A stretch of 64,000 nucleotides of DNA, from contig OX235271.1 in NCBI GenBank assembly GCA_944472155.2, forward strand, positions 78,724,256 through 78,788,255. The letters run 5' to 3'. The notes under the pieces are model-generated. The model was not told the DNA's origin and did no database searches. It saw only the letters and a list, made by a program, of their open reading frames with translations. The position numbers and the translations under genes were made by a program. Origin of the DNA: Trichobilharzia szidati. Its lineage: Eukaryota > Platyhelminthes > Trematoda > Strigeidida > Schistosomatidae. This document shows positions 58,901-61,865 of this stretch, piece by piece (position 1 is the first letter of the stretch; each line of letters opens with the position of its first letter).

Positions 58901-61865
58901 CTTGTCAGAGCCAGAGTCATCTGTAAGGGCAAAAAGAAGTCCCCTTTATTGCGATTCACACAAACTGGAAAAGGATTTTGTATCCAGGCATTTTCTTTTA
59001 CTAGTTTATGTATTTCTTTGAGGTATTTTTCATTTAGTCGATAGTGTTCTTCTTGTAACCGTCTGTATCTTCCATTATATTTTTGTTGAAAAATACTTTT
59101 CTTGAAAGATAATGACGTATAATTTCTTGAAAGCAGGGAAAGTGATCTAAATACATTCCCTGTCGGATTGGTTGGTGGATTTCAGCTGTCCAGTACTACC
59201 AGGTTTTCCACTGGTTCTCTAACTGATGTCAGCTCATAATGAAATCCTCCAATCAATCAAATAAAATCCCTACAAAAACTAATAGTTGAAAAAAACACTC
59301 CGTTTTTTCGTTTGTTGATAAACGTTTCAGGATATGAAAATCAAAGCGTAGGCCGGAATTTGTGACATTGGTGCAAATATTGAAGTCAACTGTGTTTATT
59401 AACGTCATATTATTGTCATAGTTTAATATTAAAAAAAAAAACACTGTCTCAGTCTTTCTCGTAGGAAGATTGTTAACGGGTTTTTTTTTAACGAAAGTGA
59501 AGCCAAAGACAGATCGGTTCCAATAAACATGCATGTTGCTACTTGTTATTTTGATCTGCTTGCATACCTCTTTCTGATGGAAAATTGAGTGTTTAAACAT
59601 CCTGACCGAAGTATATAAAAGCAAAAATATAGAAAAAAACTGCTAACAAATTATGAGGTCTTATCATTAAAGAGCAAATCACTAGATTTCTTCGTCAAAC
59701 CTGAATTCTGAATGTAGAATACTAATTACTAATTATAAGATAGGCCTAAAATCTATCAGAATAACAAACAAACAAACAAAATGTCGGTAAAATAAATTTG
59801 CGTGGGTGATGATTGGCGGTGCTAAAAATATTCACAAAATAAGAACTAAATCTGAAAAAATACATAGTAGACAGTTAAAGACAGATCTTTCATAACTTCG
59901 ACTTCAATATCTGTGCTTCTAAATATACTTTCGGTGCATTCACATATTTTTCTCTTTTTATTCTTGAAGAGATACAATATGGAATGAGATGATATTGTCC
60001 CATGGTGGACATTCCAATTTCCCTCCTAACTCAATCTTGTTTTTCATCTGGACAATTTCACATTGACAGTTTCTTGTTTGGTTGTCGTGGTATTATGTCA
60101 TTCATATTTGGGCGTTTCTGAATGTTTTTTCTTTTGTGTGTGTGTGTTCCAGCTTGAAACTCCATGATATTTATCATATTTCTCAAATTAAAAGAAAGAT
60201 GCCATCAATTAGTTCTTCATCTTATTATTATTCGATGACTACCTTCCTTTAGGTGCGTGAGTGTGTGTGTGTGTTAAGTTATGTTGCGGTATGCCATATG
60301 AATACTTATTCTTTAGCACATCATATGTGTTGCATATCATGAGTAGATGTGTTGAAAAGTTTATCTGATTATTGAATTGTGTTTAAATTTTTCATTAAAA
60401 TTTGAGGTGAAATTGTTTTTTCTTTTAAAGAGAAACAAGCAATTTTATAATAGTGATTATCACACACTTTATCATAATACATCTATCTATCTGGTCAATC
60501 ACATTTGAGTTTAGGAGGTGTAATGAACTCAAGCTTTCTTTTTTACCAGCAGAAAAAAAAATACACTAATGAAGAAAATTTCACATAGATTATAAATTAT
60601 TTGCTTTTTCCTTTGCTTTAATTTAAATTTTGCTCATGAACTGACTTCAGTCTGAAAACTATTCAAAGCCAGAGAGTATTGAAAAGCTATTTCCTCATAG
60701 TTGAGGTCTCTTCATCAGTATGCAGCCATAATCCTACCAGGAATCGAACCTAGCACTTTCAGATTACTAGGTAAATCTGTTGACCAGTTAACCAGTGGAA
60801 CGGAACCCAGTCGGCCCATGGATTCTAACTTCTGTCAATGTGTGGAAACAGCTGTGCAGTACTCTTTTGCTTTCAGCAGTTCTTTAACTGAAGTTCTTGA
60901 TCAAACTTGGGGAGCCAATCAAATTACTTCAAACCAACACACTTGAGAATTAATCGATTACTCAGTAGTAACTGAAGACGAGATGAATTTGTTTGAATTT
61001 CTTTGTGTGGGAAGTTGTGAACACCGAGGATCACCAGATTCGGTATGAGGACAGATACTCGCCGATAGCTTTGGGTGACAACCGTGCCATATATCGTGTA
61101 TTGGTAATAGTTGGAATTCATGGGGCATTAGATTTCTTCCCAGTGGCTAAATAGTCAACGAGCTCACCTTGTGTATCAAAGTCCTGGATTCGACCTCCTC
61201 CAGTTGTTTCATAAGTGCATGCTGTTGAAGACTCCCAAACTAGTAGGAAACAGCTACCACCCAGTACTCCGTGGTTTTTATTGATCCTCTGACTGAAGTC
61301 AAATAGTGATGAAAGTTGAAAACAATCAAATCCCTGCTAAACAACATTTGAAAATTTACTTTAATTCTTACCTGAACTAAACATGTAGTCCTTATTATCA
61401 ATAAGGTAGCTAAAAATGAAGGGAAATAAATAACGCAAACGATTTATCCCATCTCTATTCTCTCTACTTGTTCCTGTTTGCTTTTATCTTCTTTCATATC
61501 TTTGTCCTTAGTTAATTGTTTTTCTTTATCTCAAAAGACTAATGGCAACTACACAGAGAGAATAAGTCATTCATGTTTATCTATTTTAATTCCATAAAAT
61601 GATAAACTGTCAGTTTGAGCAATGTTATATTGTCTTAGTGTGTTGATATGCTCAATGTAAAACTACCCTTTTTATATTGATCGATAATCATATCAGTTTT
61701 CTTCCTTCCTTCCTTCTTCTAGCATCTTGGAGTATGATAATCGTGCTTTACTGCAAGTTCAACTGGAGGAGTTAGCTAGTCGTGATCTTATACAAATGGT
61801 TCCACTAGAGGGTAAACATATTGGTCAGTTTGGTTTTCGACGGAAAATCCACTTACAAAATCATG
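12641..61865 (+). CDS. Uncharacterised five-exon gene, N-terminal 238 residues, possible winged-helix segment
   Basis: Five plus-strand exons join in frame through canonical GT/AG sites: 12641-12877 (phase 0), 13626-13737 (phase 1), 15752-15874 (phase 1), 44297-44396 (phase 2) and 61723-61865 (phase 1, continues past the window). Together they encode 238 complete codons. I do not recognise the family. The N-terminal about 110 residues alternate short hydrophobic and charged stretches (such as QLQFTCVMFNN and RRLKFWFSKS), which suggests a beta-rich domain. Residues about 160-230 show helix, helix, strand order around CIQMRLEEAYPNVLSMEDLV and LLQVQLEELASRDLIQMV, resembling a winged-helix fold; this is inference only. 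No signal peptide or membrane segment is visible. The start is the first ATG of an open frame with no upstream coding extension seen. Introns 3 and 4 are 28,422 and 17,326 bp and are filled with mobile elements. Confidence 0.85.
13442..13474 (+). repeat. 5' half of a tRNA-Lys-like sequence
   Basis: In intron 1, the stretch GTTAGCTCAGTTGGTAGAGC followed by ATCAGACTAT matches the D-arm and 5' anticodon-stem region of tRNA-Lys. The 3' half (anticodon loop, T-arm, acceptor) is absent, so it cannot be a functional tRNA. It may be a tRNA-derived insertion or the head of a truncated SINE. Confidence 0.75.
13626..13737 (+). CDS. Exon 2 of the uncharacterised gene
   Basis: The acceptor TTTCAG precedes 13626 and the donor GTAAGT starts at 13738. 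The exon holds 37 codons plus one base. It reads ENRRLKFWFSKS and later SYDFFRELIDPNSFPR. The frame is open and joins exon 1 in phase 0. Confidence 0.85.
13780..15740. other. Intron 2, no recognised element
   Basis: This is AT-rich intronic DNA. No exon, tRNA-like head or LINE motif was seen. It contains a short perfect hairpin at 15073-15094. Confidence 0.5.
15073..15094. repeat. Perfect short hairpin
   Basis: ACTTTGCAC, a TTTT loop and GTGCAAAGT form a 9-bp perfect stem within intron 2. Similar text (TTTGCAC...) occurs in the 3' tails of the LINE family at 41575-42060 and 33597-34110, so this may be a remnant of that tail. Confidence 0.6.
15752..15874 (+). CDS. Exon 3 of the uncharacterised gene
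   Basis: The acceptor TCTATAG precedes 15752 and the donor GTGAGA starts at 15875. The exon completes the split codon from exon 2 (G+AT, Asp) and reads YVGFLKKLLKQLHGTRYLRL through IIPLDKLEQESLVP. It ends in phase 1 with a 28.4-kb intron after it. Confidence 0.85.
15890..17400. other. Start of intron 3, no recognised element
   Basis: This is AT-rich DNA with a short CA/CG-rich run near 16866-16890 and no motif-bearing open frame. No repeat shared with other parts of the window was noticed. Confidence 0.4.
17412..17610 (+). mobile_element. tRNA-headed SINE-like element, plus orientation
   Basis: The stretch begins TGCGTCGGTGG, the same head start as the minus-strand SINEs, and continues ACTCGCCAACCAGGC to a decayed B-box at about 17466-17476. 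It ends near TCTGAAGCCCTGTGTTGCAC, which resembles the LINE-derived tail of the longer SINE copies. It is divergent and probably inactive. Confidence 0.65.
17620..19075. other. Intron 3, weak repeat similarity only
   Basis: Around 17800-17840 an ACTGATCACTGGAATA block resembles text near 27845-27880 (ACTGATCACTTGG), so a very old repeat may be present. The 109-codon open frame at 18559-18888 has low-complexity, Phe-rich content and no motif. Confidence 0.35.
19085..19265 (-). mobile_element. tRNA-like SINE remnant
   Basis: On the minus strand CGTGGCTAATTAGCTTAAG is followed by a B-box-like GGTATGAATCC and then CACTCCACCTACTTC. The same order is seen at 48490-48595. A- and B-box spacing is tRNA-like. 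The 3' part is divergent. Confidence 0.6.
19270..21550. other. Intron 3, no recognised element
   Basis: This stretch is AT-rich with a short CA run near 20150. No exon, LINE motif or tRNA-like head could be supported. Confidence 0.4.
21553..21635 (-). repeat. Inverted fragment of the Smalpha-like 3' unit
   Basis: The segment TTCCCGTTGATTTATTAG through CTCAGGTTGACAT to GATGCGTCGACGAT matches the 3' part of the Smalpha-like element at 52311-52395. Here it lies in opposite orientation to the element immediately to its right (21671-21870). Confidence 0.7.
21671..21870 (+). mobile_element. Smalpha-like SINE, plus orientation
   Basis: A tRNA-like head begins near GTGGCCCAAGTGGTCTGGTG and reaches the B-box GGTTCGAGCCTC at about 21749. 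It is followed by a spacer and a hammerhead-derived core at 21801-21845, ending ACTGCTAGTAACC. The order (Pol III head, then ribozyme) is that of the schistosome Smalpha family. Confidence 0.88.
21801..21845 (+). ncRNA. Degenerate hammerhead ribozyme (Smalpha-like)
   Basis: Stem I strands ATCCAG and CTGGAT are perfectly complementary. The core reads AGGACGAG where CUGANGAG is required, so C3 is A and U4 is G. Stem II (TCC/GGA) and the GAAA box are intact. The core changes should abolish cleavage. Confidence 0.78.
21880..23935. other. Intron 3, no recognised element
   Basis: This stretch is AT-rich intronic DNA. No LINE, SINE head or exon was identified. Confidence 0.4.
23940..24345 (+). pseudogene. 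3' end of an RTE-like LINE
   Basis: Frames broken by stops spell the C-terminal end of an RTE-like reverse-transcriptase ORF. WIRHVLRRSLNNITCQALKW is read at about 24132-24190, matching the W-GH-LRK--N-IT-QAL-W block. Remains of the charged segment follow. The 3' tail CCTATGTTCCACTCGGAACC at about 24322 is shared with the SINE tails at 44800 and 54070. Only this 3' fragment is present, a common result of 5' truncation. Confidence 0.82.
24352..24404. repeat. TA microsatellite at LINE 3' end
   Basis: A TA-dinucleotide run with one AC interruption lies directly after the LINE 3' tail. It could have arisen from the element's 3' simple repeat. Confidence 0.9.
24410..25265. other. Intron 3, no recognised element
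   Basis: AT-rich sequence without motif-bearing frames or shared repeats. Confidence 0.4.
25272..25490. mobile_element. Perfect foldback (MITE-like) element
   Basis: Two arms of about 100 bp form a near-perfect inverted repeat: it opens TAACTCCATTATGGATAAG and ends CTTATCCATAATGGAGTTA. Short central sequence (around CATATCAACTTGATATG) joins them. The only clear arm differences are few single bases near the ends of the TAATATTA block. No transposase is present, so it would be non-autonomous. A solo arm lies at 4051-4140. A transcript through it would form a long hairpin. Confidence 0.88.
25500..27060. other. Intron 3, no recognised element apart from a LINE-tail-like CTGACTGACTGAG
   Basis: The stretch is AT-rich. 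At about 26724-26745 CTGACTGACTGAGTTTC resembles the extreme 3' end of the second LINE family, so a very short tail piece may be present there. Confidence 0.4.
27065..27565 (-). pseudogene. LINE family B 3' end, copy 1
   Basis: On the minus strand the fragment reads KLHRLR and, further on, remains of the GGGQTK-H-S--SL block, then a 3' untranslated tail ending near CTGCACTTCCGTGCAAAG. The same order is found at 33597-34110, 41575-42060, 43400-43835 and 50300-50610. It is 5'-truncated and full of stops. Confidence 0.78.
27570..29030. other. Intron 3, weak repeat similarity only
   Basis: Apart from the short ACTGATCACTTGG block near 27850 (compare 17810), nothing recognisable was seen. The 60-codon frames are chance. 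Confidence 0.35.
29655..29790 (+). mobile_element. Hammerhead-SINE family 2, degraded copy
   Basis: The stretch TAATGAGAAGTCCGAAACTA then GGACGTAACAGCC matches the ribozyme part of the family at 49619-49852, followed by GTTCC...GGTTTTCTGACTAG. The tRNA-like head is lost and the core is changed (CTAATGAG; GTAA for GAAA). Confidence 0.65.
29950..30430 (+). repeat. Dispersed repeat C, copy 1 (with 56690-57415)
   Basis: Shared blocks in order with 56690-57415 include AATAACAAAGATGAAAA-like, GGTCCGATCAAGTAATG, a GGTGTAACCAG block, ACTTCTACTGAATGCATAGT, GTGTGGCAAAACTA, TTATCCTTTGTTT, and CTCCGGAACAAAATTTCGCT. No coding block was recognised, so the class is unknown. Confidence 0.7.
30857..30924. 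repeat. TA then GA compound microsatellite
   Basis: A run of TA dinucleotides passes directly into a GA run of about ten units. A second TA run lies at about 31167-31200. Confidence 0.95.
31995..32250 (+). repeat. Dispersed repeat D, copy 1 (possible LTR)
   Basis: Blocks shared with 38862-39110 include TGTAACGGCAGAAGATAAG, TTATTAAGGCAAAG, ATGCATTTTTAGCCA, CCTGATTGG, GTTGTCTAATGAGATTA and TTTGAGGAATAAAC. A more distant copy is at 52964-53265. Its TGTAACG-like start is LTR-like, but no element body was tied to it. Confidence 0.65.
32250..33590. other. Intron 3, no recognised element
   Basis: AT- and pyrimidine-rich sequence. Two overlapping frames at 32571-32881 are Ser/Pro-rich by composition only and have no family motif. 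Confidence 0.4.
33597..34110 (-). pseudogene. LINE family B 3' end, copy 2
   Basis: Starting from the 3' end (CTGACTGACTGAG at the left edge), the minus strand shows the LINE tail, then remains of the C-terminal ORF including a KLHRL-like stretch near 34040. The order matches 27065-27565. It is inactive. Confidence 0.75.
34115..35080. other. Intron 3, no recognised element
   Basis: AT-rich intronic DNA. Short open frames carry no motifs. Confidence 0.4.
35085..35360 (-). mobile_element. Smalpha-like SINE, minus orientation
   Basis: The 3' unit (TTTCCCGTTGATTATG near 35086, then AGAGGCTTCGATGAT) precedes the ribozyme-derived segment at 35215-35260 and a decayed tRNA-like head up to about 35360. 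It forms an inverted pair with the element at 35370-35512. Confidence 0.8.
35215..35260 (-). ncRNA. Degenerate hammerhead ribozyme (Smalpha-like)
   Basis: On the minus strand ATCCAG is followed by AGGACGAG and TCCCAAATA, but the GAAA box has become CAGA and stem I has one mismatch. It shares the A3/G4 core change with 21801-21845, so the two belong to one subfamily. Inactive. Confidence 0.7.
35370..35512 (+). mobile_element. Smalpha-like SINE, plus orientation, 5'-truncated
   Basis: The stretch begins with a partial head (AGTCCCAGTTTCGGTGGG) and continues through the spacer CATTACCACTCACTGGG into the ribozyme segment, ending ACTGCTAGAGTCACCACC. It faces the copy at 35085-35360 head to head. 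Confidence 0.8.
35437..35481 (+). ncRNA. Hammerhead ribozyme with single core change (Smalpha-like)
   Basis: Stem I ATCCAG/CTGGAT is perfect. The core reads ATGATGAG, so only C3 is changed (to A). Stem II is TCC/GGA with a changed closing base, and GAAA is intact. With C3 restored it would match the consensus. As it stands it should be inactive or very weak, because C3 pairs with G8 in the active site. Confidence 0.8.
36460..36605 (-). mobile_element. tRNA-like SINE remnant
   Basis: On the minus strand a head-like stretch GGGGCACTTGACTTCCATCC leads to GGGTCCAAGCCCTGTG, a B-box-like block. The layout resembles the tRNA-like remnants at 19085 and 48490. Divergent. Confidence 0.5.
36740..37620 (+). 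pseudogene. RTE-like LINE reverse-transcriptase fragment
   Basis: Broken frames encode the RT core of an RTE-like LINE. At about 37030-37110 ISVDWVIQQTMGSEKTGLRS is followed, across a frameshift, by DFDFA and DDLCLL-like residues, matching the LDFADDLALLSH catalytic block. NVDKKEVMKI is read at about 37214, then a GKAR/W-like region. The frame ends near 37615. Frameshifts and stops make it inactive. Confidence 0.85.
37630..38855. other. Intron 3, microsatellites only
   Basis: The stretch is AT-rich with short GT runs at about 38274-38296 and a CT/CCT-rich patch at about 38510-38540. No exon or element was recognised. Confidence 0.45.
38862..39110 (+). repeat. Dispersed repeat D, copy 2 (possible LTR)
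   Basis: Collinear with 31995-32250: TGTGACGGAAGAAGACAAG, TATTAATGCATTTTTAGCC, TCTGATTGG, CAGTTGTCCAGTGAGATTAC and TTTGAGGAATAAACC. It abuts the 3' end of the minus-strand PLE, so it may be part of the insertion site or of that element's terminal structure. Confidence 0.65.
39110..40130 (-). mobile_element. Penelope-like retroelement (PLE), 3' end
   Basis: The minus strand encodes the C-terminal GIY-YIG endonuclease region typical of Penelope-like elements. After a YEFTC-like start come CGSKCIGRTQRR, RFSEHIPRNL, SAITRHIADTGH and AEAIAIKRFKPDLCIQK. The order matches the family's C-CGS-YIGRT, EH, SAI--H, DTGH and FKPDLC blocks. The linker upstream reads KGAIKRSFPAAKL. The reading frame from the linker to about 39560 needs only a few frameshifts or stops to be fixed, so the copy is fairly young. 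The RT domain is absent to the right, replaced by a hairpin and an Smalpha-like fragment. The 3' untranslated end (about 39110-39500) contains a hammerhead ribozyme. Confidence 0.9.
39146..39194 (-). ncRNA. Hammerhead ribozyme in PLE terminal sequence
   Basis: On the minus strand, TGCAG and TGCA-complementary CTGCA form a perfect 5-bp stem I (plus 39190-39194 with 39146-39150). The core CTGATGA (plus 39183-39189) and GAAA (plus 39171-39174) are intact. Stem III is a long hairpin around AATGATATCATT with one G-U pair. The base at 17 is A, so the predicted cut is between 39151 and 39150. Stem II is very short and weak (GAACCTGT). PLEs are known to carry hammerheads in their terminal repeats. 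It is a good functional candidate. Confidence 0.82.
40091..40138. repeat. Hairpin at PLE/SINE junction
   Basis: AGGGTATCCATTT and AAATGGATACCCT flank a loop that also pairs by CTC/GAG. The perfect stem is about 13 bp. It sits exactly between the PLE coding remnant and the Smalpha-like fragment. Confidence 0.75.
40141..40290 (-). mobile_element. Smalpha-like SINE, 3'-truncated within the ribozyme
   Basis: On the minus strand the tRNA-like head (GTGGTTCAAGTGGCTTGCC, then GGTTCGAGTCTC) runs through the spacer to GAGATGACGAGTCC. The homology then stops inside stem II. The remaining core shows the same A3 change. Confidence 0.75.
40300..41570. other. Intron 3, microsatellites only
   Basis: Holds a TC run (about 40551-40572), a TG run (about 40806-40822) and a TA run (about 41006-41024). 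No exon or element was recognised; the minus-strand frame at 41237-41545 has no motif. Confidence 0.5.
41575..42060 (+). pseudogene. LINE family B 3' end, copy 3
   Basis: A plus-strand frame reads VVKLHRFRWSGHLLHI (about 41630-41680), which matches the LHRLRWLGHVLRM end block. This is followed by RAMLTDIE and a GQ-KA-YQSLKSL block. The 3' untranslated tail ends near CTCAGTCAGTCGG at 42027. Inactive. Confidence 0.82.
42070..43395. other. Intron 3, no recognised element
   Basis: AT-rich with a CA run near 42596-42615. No motif-bearing frame. Confidence 0.4.
43400..43835 (+). pseudogene. LINE family B 3' end, copy 4
   Basis: RAMLAEKGISFEKG and RRCRLPGWGCRNGKS lie on the plus strand, matching the block order of the family, followed by the ACTGTGCAC-type 3' tail and AATCAGTCAGTCG near 43817. 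The tail is the best guide to the 3' end of the family. Confidence 0.8.
44297..44396 (+). CDS. Exon 4 of the uncharacterised gene
   Basis: The acceptor TTTTAG precedes 44297 and GTAAGT starts at 44397. The exon completes the split codon from exon 3 (G+AA, Glu) and reads RDCRPTEQVIRECIQMRL through YPNVLSMEDLV, ending in phase 2. It lies 28.4 kb after exon 3. The helical pattern suggests the first part of a winged-helix segment. Confidence 0.85.
44800..45040 (-). mobile_element. tRNA-headed SINE with LINE-derived tail, copy 1
   Basis: The minus strand head GTCGGTGGCATAGCGG through CGCTCGCCGACCATGCAC and B-box GGGTTCGATTGCC is followed by a body (GGTTGGGCATGAGGCTAGC) and a 3' tail CCTATGTTCCACTGGGAAC. 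The tail matches the 3' end of the RTE-like LINE at 24322. The head is shared with the short-tail SINE subfamily. Confidence 0.87.
45420..45935. repeat. Composite inverted SINE pair, copy 1
   Basis: A minus-oriented arm (about 45427-45550, with GGTTTCGTGCTCTCTG and a weak B-box) is followed by a plus-oriented arm (about 45650-45800, with GTGCCAACAAGCGTGAAACC). A plus-oriented tail with GACTGATAGAATTCAGCCTG follows. The same arrangement occurs at 55850-56335, so it is the structure of the element itself. Confidence 0.7.
46612..46860 (-). mobile_element. Hammerhead-SINE family 2, well-preserved copy
   Basis: On the minus strand a conserved leader (CGTGAATTGGCAGAAG) is followed by a tRNA-like head and the B-box GGTTCGAACCC. 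The hammerhead core lies at 46673-46718, then a tail with ACTGATGTCAACTCACGATG. Layout and spacing are the same as at 49619-49852. Confidence 0.87.
46673..46718 (-). ncRNA. Hammerhead ribozyme (family 2) with C3-to-A change
   Basis: The segment is 46 nt, the same length as the intact copy. Stem I GTACTG/CAATAC has one mismatch. The core reads ATGAAGAG (C3 is A), stem II TTCC/GGA is present, GAAA is intact, and the cut site is AUC. The base at 10.1 (G) is better than in 49739-49784. Expected to be inactive or weak. Confidence 0.8.
46942..46990. repeat. TA microsatellite
   Basis: TA-dinucleotide run with AC interruptions. Confidence 0.92.
47000..48485. other. Intron 4, no clear element
   Basis: A stretch near 47705-47745 (GTGCACGCCCAAGATAACTA, GATCCACAGGAGCAG) resembles 61017-61055, so an old repeat may be here. 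The 108-codon minus-strand frame at 47705-48031 has no motif. Confidence 0.35.
48490..48595 (-). mobile_element. tRNA-like SINE remnant
   Basis: On the minus strand GGCTCATTCGTTTAAGCAC leads to the B-box GGATTTGAATCCC and CACTCCACCTACTACC. It is the better copy of the type seen at 19085-19265. Head only. Confidence 0.65.
48600..49610. other. Intron 4, no recognised element
   Basis: AT-rich intronic DNA without motif-bearing frames or a shared repeat. Confidence 0.4.
49619..49852 (+). mobile_element. Hammerhead-SINE family 2, reference copy
   Basis: The order is: conserved leader (GTCGTGAATTGGCAGAAG), A-box region (CCAGTGGCTCAATGGTC), B-box GGTTCGAATCC at 49719-49729, hammerhead at 49739-49784, then a tail with GGTTCTCTAACTGATGTCAG and ATGAAATCCTCC. 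The Pol III B-box and the ribozyme are only about 10 bp apart. Related copies lie at 46612, 52800, 54690, 60660, 61083 and in fragments at 29655 and 59183. No coding capacity. Confidence 0.9.
49739..49784 (+). ncRNA. Intact-core hammerhead ribozyme (family 2)
   Basis: Stem I is a perfect 6-bp helix: GTACTG (49739-49744) with CAGTAC (49779-49784). The core CTGAAGA (49745-49751) satisfies CUGANGA. Stem II is TCC (49753-49755) with GGA (49763-49765), next to an A/C mismatch at 10.1-11.1. GAAA is at 49767-49770. Stem III is very short, closed by ACA/TGT with the loop GC, ending in the cut site GTC. Cleavage is predicted between 49778 and 49779. All universally conserved bases are present. The short stem III suggests that a dimer may be more active than a monomer. 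Confidence 0.82.
49860..50298. other. Intron 4, no recognised element
   Basis: AT-rich with a short TG run near 50009-50020. Nothing else supported. Confidence 0.4.
50300..50610 (+). pseudogene. LINE family B 3' region, copy 5
   Basis: The clearest end block of the family: GELIERLIKLHRLRCPGHVL lies at about 50330-50390, followed by QTK-DL-P-KSL and GRLVEAVGLLIT-like remains. The usual 3' tail is missing; homology ends near ACTCAGTCAA at 50612. Confidence 0.82.
50985..51240 (-). mobile_element. Smalpha-like SINE, old copy
   Basis: The 3' unit (TTGGACCAAAATATCCAG, then GATGCTTCGACGATT) precedes the ribozyme-derived segment (about 51091-51140) and the tRNA-like head (GTGGCTCTCATGGCCC at about 51222-51237 on the minus strand). 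The core is strongly decayed. Confidence 0.72.
51245..52298. other. Intron 4, no recognised element
   Basis: AT-rich intronic DNA; no motif or shared repeat noticed. Confidence 0.4.
52305..52692 (-). mobile_element. Smalpha-like SINE, partial tandem dimer
   Basis: One full unit (52311-52638) and the 3' end of a second (52639-52692) lie in tandem on the minus strand. Both units begin with the plus-strand text TTTTTTAGATTTTCCC, 328 bp apart. The full unit has a tRNA-like head (GTGGCCCAAGTGGTCTAGTG on the minus strand), the B-box GGTTCGAGCC and the ribozyme segment at 52441-52485. This is the best-preserved copy in the window. Confidence 0.88.
52441..52485 (-). ncRNA. Hammerhead ribozyme with C3-to-A change (Smalpha-like, best copy)
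   Basis: Stem I ATCCAG/CTGGAT is perfect (6 bp). The core is ATGACGAG (C3 is A; the rest conforms), stem II TCC/GGA with C11.1 is intact, GAAA is intact, and the cut site is AUC. Stem III is only 2-3 bp. The single departure from consensus is C3, which is predicted to abolish or strongly reduce activity. Confidence 0.82.
52800..52945 (-). mobile_element. Hammerhead-SINE family 2, degraded copy
   Basis: On the minus strand ACCTGAAGGTCCCGGGTTCC is followed by GTGGATACTGCTGGACTAAG and GGAACAGTTATCCAGTACTC. Stem I (ATACTG/CAGTAC) survives, but stem II is deleted. Confidence 0.75.
52964..53265 (+). repeat. Dispersed repeat D, distant copy
   Basis: Begins TGTAACAACAGAAGACAAGT and includes CTGATTGGTGG and CTGTGATTGG blocks, loosely collinear with 31995-32250 and 38862-39110. 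Weak match. Confidence 0.4.
53332..53504 (-). mobile_element. tRNA-headed SINE, short-tail subfamily, copy 3
   Basis: Same head and body as 3790-3962 and 10114-10284, including the B-box GGTTCGATCCCC on the minus strand and the shared tail TACCAAAAAATACGGTGTGG. Same orientation as the other two. Confidence 0.87.
53515..54055. other. Intron 4, no recognised element
   Basis: AT-rich intronic DNA. The short Phe/Leu-rich frames are compositional. Confidence 0.4.
54065..54302 (-). mobile_element. tRNA-headed SINE with LINE-derived tail, copy 2
   Basis: On the minus strand a head with GTTGTTGAGTGATAGAATGA and the B-box GGGTTCGACTCCC is followed by a body and the tail TTATATTCCACTCGGAATGC. The tail again matches the RTE-like LINE 3' end. 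The head differs from copy 1, so it could be a sister subfamily with a different tRNA origin. Confidence 0.82.
54690..54860 (-). mobile_element. Hammerhead-SINE family 2, degraded copy
   Basis: On the minus strand the head (CCAGTGGCTCACCTCGTATC) and AAGTCCCAAACTAGGACGAA with GTTGTCCAGTATC remain. The C3-G5 part of the core is lost and GAAA reads GAAT. Inactive. Confidence 0.72.
54870..55848. other. Intron 4, no recognised element
   Basis: AT-rich intronic DNA; no motif-bearing frame or shared repeat. Confidence 0.4.
55850..56335. repeat. Composite inverted SINE pair, copy 2
   Basis: The left arm (55855-56040, minus oriented) holds a tRNA-like head with GAGTAGTTCAGTGGTAAC and the B-box GGGTTCAAATATC. 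The right arm (about 56150-56215) repeats it inverted (AGCACGAAATCCTGCTCC). A tail GACTGATAGAATTCAGTCTG follows. Same layout as 45420-45935. Confidence 0.75.
56455..56658 (-). mobile_element. tRNA-headed SINE with LINE-derived tail, copy 3
   Basis: On the minus strand GTCGGTGGCACAGCGGTAG leads to GGGGTTCGATCCGCGG, a body with GGTTGAGTAGCAGGTTAGC, and a tail decayed to GTTCCACTGCGAAAG. The subfamily is that of 44800-45040. Confidence 0.85.
56690..57415 (+). repeat. Dispersed repeat C, copy 2
   Basis: Longer copy of the repeat at 29950-30430. The blocks GTCCGATTAAGTAATGC, GGTATAATCAG, ACTTCTTCTGAGTGAATAGT, GATGTGGCGAAAGTA, TTATCCTTCGTTT and CTCTGGAACAAAATTTCGCT match in order. It contains about 200 bp absent from copy 1. 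Confidence 0.72.
57750..58025 (-). mobile_element. Smalpha-like SINE, divergent copy
   Basis: The 3' unit (TTAGTCGGACTTAAATG, then GGATGCCTACACGG) is followed by the ribozyme-derived segment (about 57880-57928), the B-box GGTTCGAGTCTC on the minus strand, and the head. It ends at TTGCACCAGAGGTGGCTC. Confidence 0.8.
57880..57928 (-). ncRNA. Degenerate hammerhead with intact C3 (Smalpha-like)
   Basis: On the minus strand the 5' core reads CTGAAGAG (C3 intact, N7 is A), like the intact family 2 ribozyme. Stem II CCC/GGT is weakened, GAAA has become GAGA and stem I is lost. Inactive, but it shows the ancestral C3 in this lineage. Confidence 0.68.
58030..59175. other. Intron 4, no recognised element
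   Basis: AT-rich intronic DNA; no motif-bearing frame. Confidence 0.4.
59183..59255 (+). mobile_element. Hammerhead-SINE family 2, 3' fragment
   Basis: The stretch begins CAGCTGTCCAGTACTACCAG and continues to ACTGATGTCAGCTCATAATG. Homology to the family starts inside ribozyme stem III, just before the predicted cut site. Confidence 0.8.
59265..60650. other. Intron 4, no recognised element
   Basis: AT-rich with TG runs near 60136 and 60259. The minus-strand 123-codon frame at 59253-59624 is low-complexity and has no motif. Confidence 0.4.
60657..60845 (-). mobile_element. Hammerhead-SINE family 2, degraded copy
   Basis: On the minus strand the head with CCACTGGTTAACTGGTCAAC leads to the B-box GGTTCGATTCC and the ribozyme segment 60676-60721. 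The core is ATGAAGAG (C3 is A), GAAA is intact but displaced by stem II changes (ACCTC/GAGG). Confidence 0.78.
61083..61322 (+). mobile_element. Hammerhead-SINE family 2, plus-strand copy near exon 5
   Basis: The leader (TATCGTGTATTGGTAATAG), head (CCAGTGGCTAAATAGTC), decayed B-box and ribozyme segment (61215-61266) are in order. The core reads TTGAAGAC, so C3 is U. Stem II and GAAA region are partly altered. It lies 400 bp before exon 5. Confidence 0.75.
61723..61865 (+). CDS. Exon 5 of the uncharacterised gene
   Basis: The polypyrimidine run CTTCCTTCCTTCCTTCTTCTAG precedes 61723 (split here only as acceptor context) and GTAAAT starts at 61866. The exon completes the split codon CG+C (Arg) and reads ILEYDNRALLQVQLEELASR, DLIQMVPLEG and GQFGFRRKIHL. 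It ends in phase 1, so coding continues beyond the window. The helix followed by LIQMV and a turn fits the recognition helix and wing of a winged-helix fold. Confidence 0.85.

Noticed and set aside
59253..59624. 123-codon open frame on the minus strand
   Set aside because: Lys/Phe/Asn-rich composition from AT-rich DNA, no motif, and inside intron 4.
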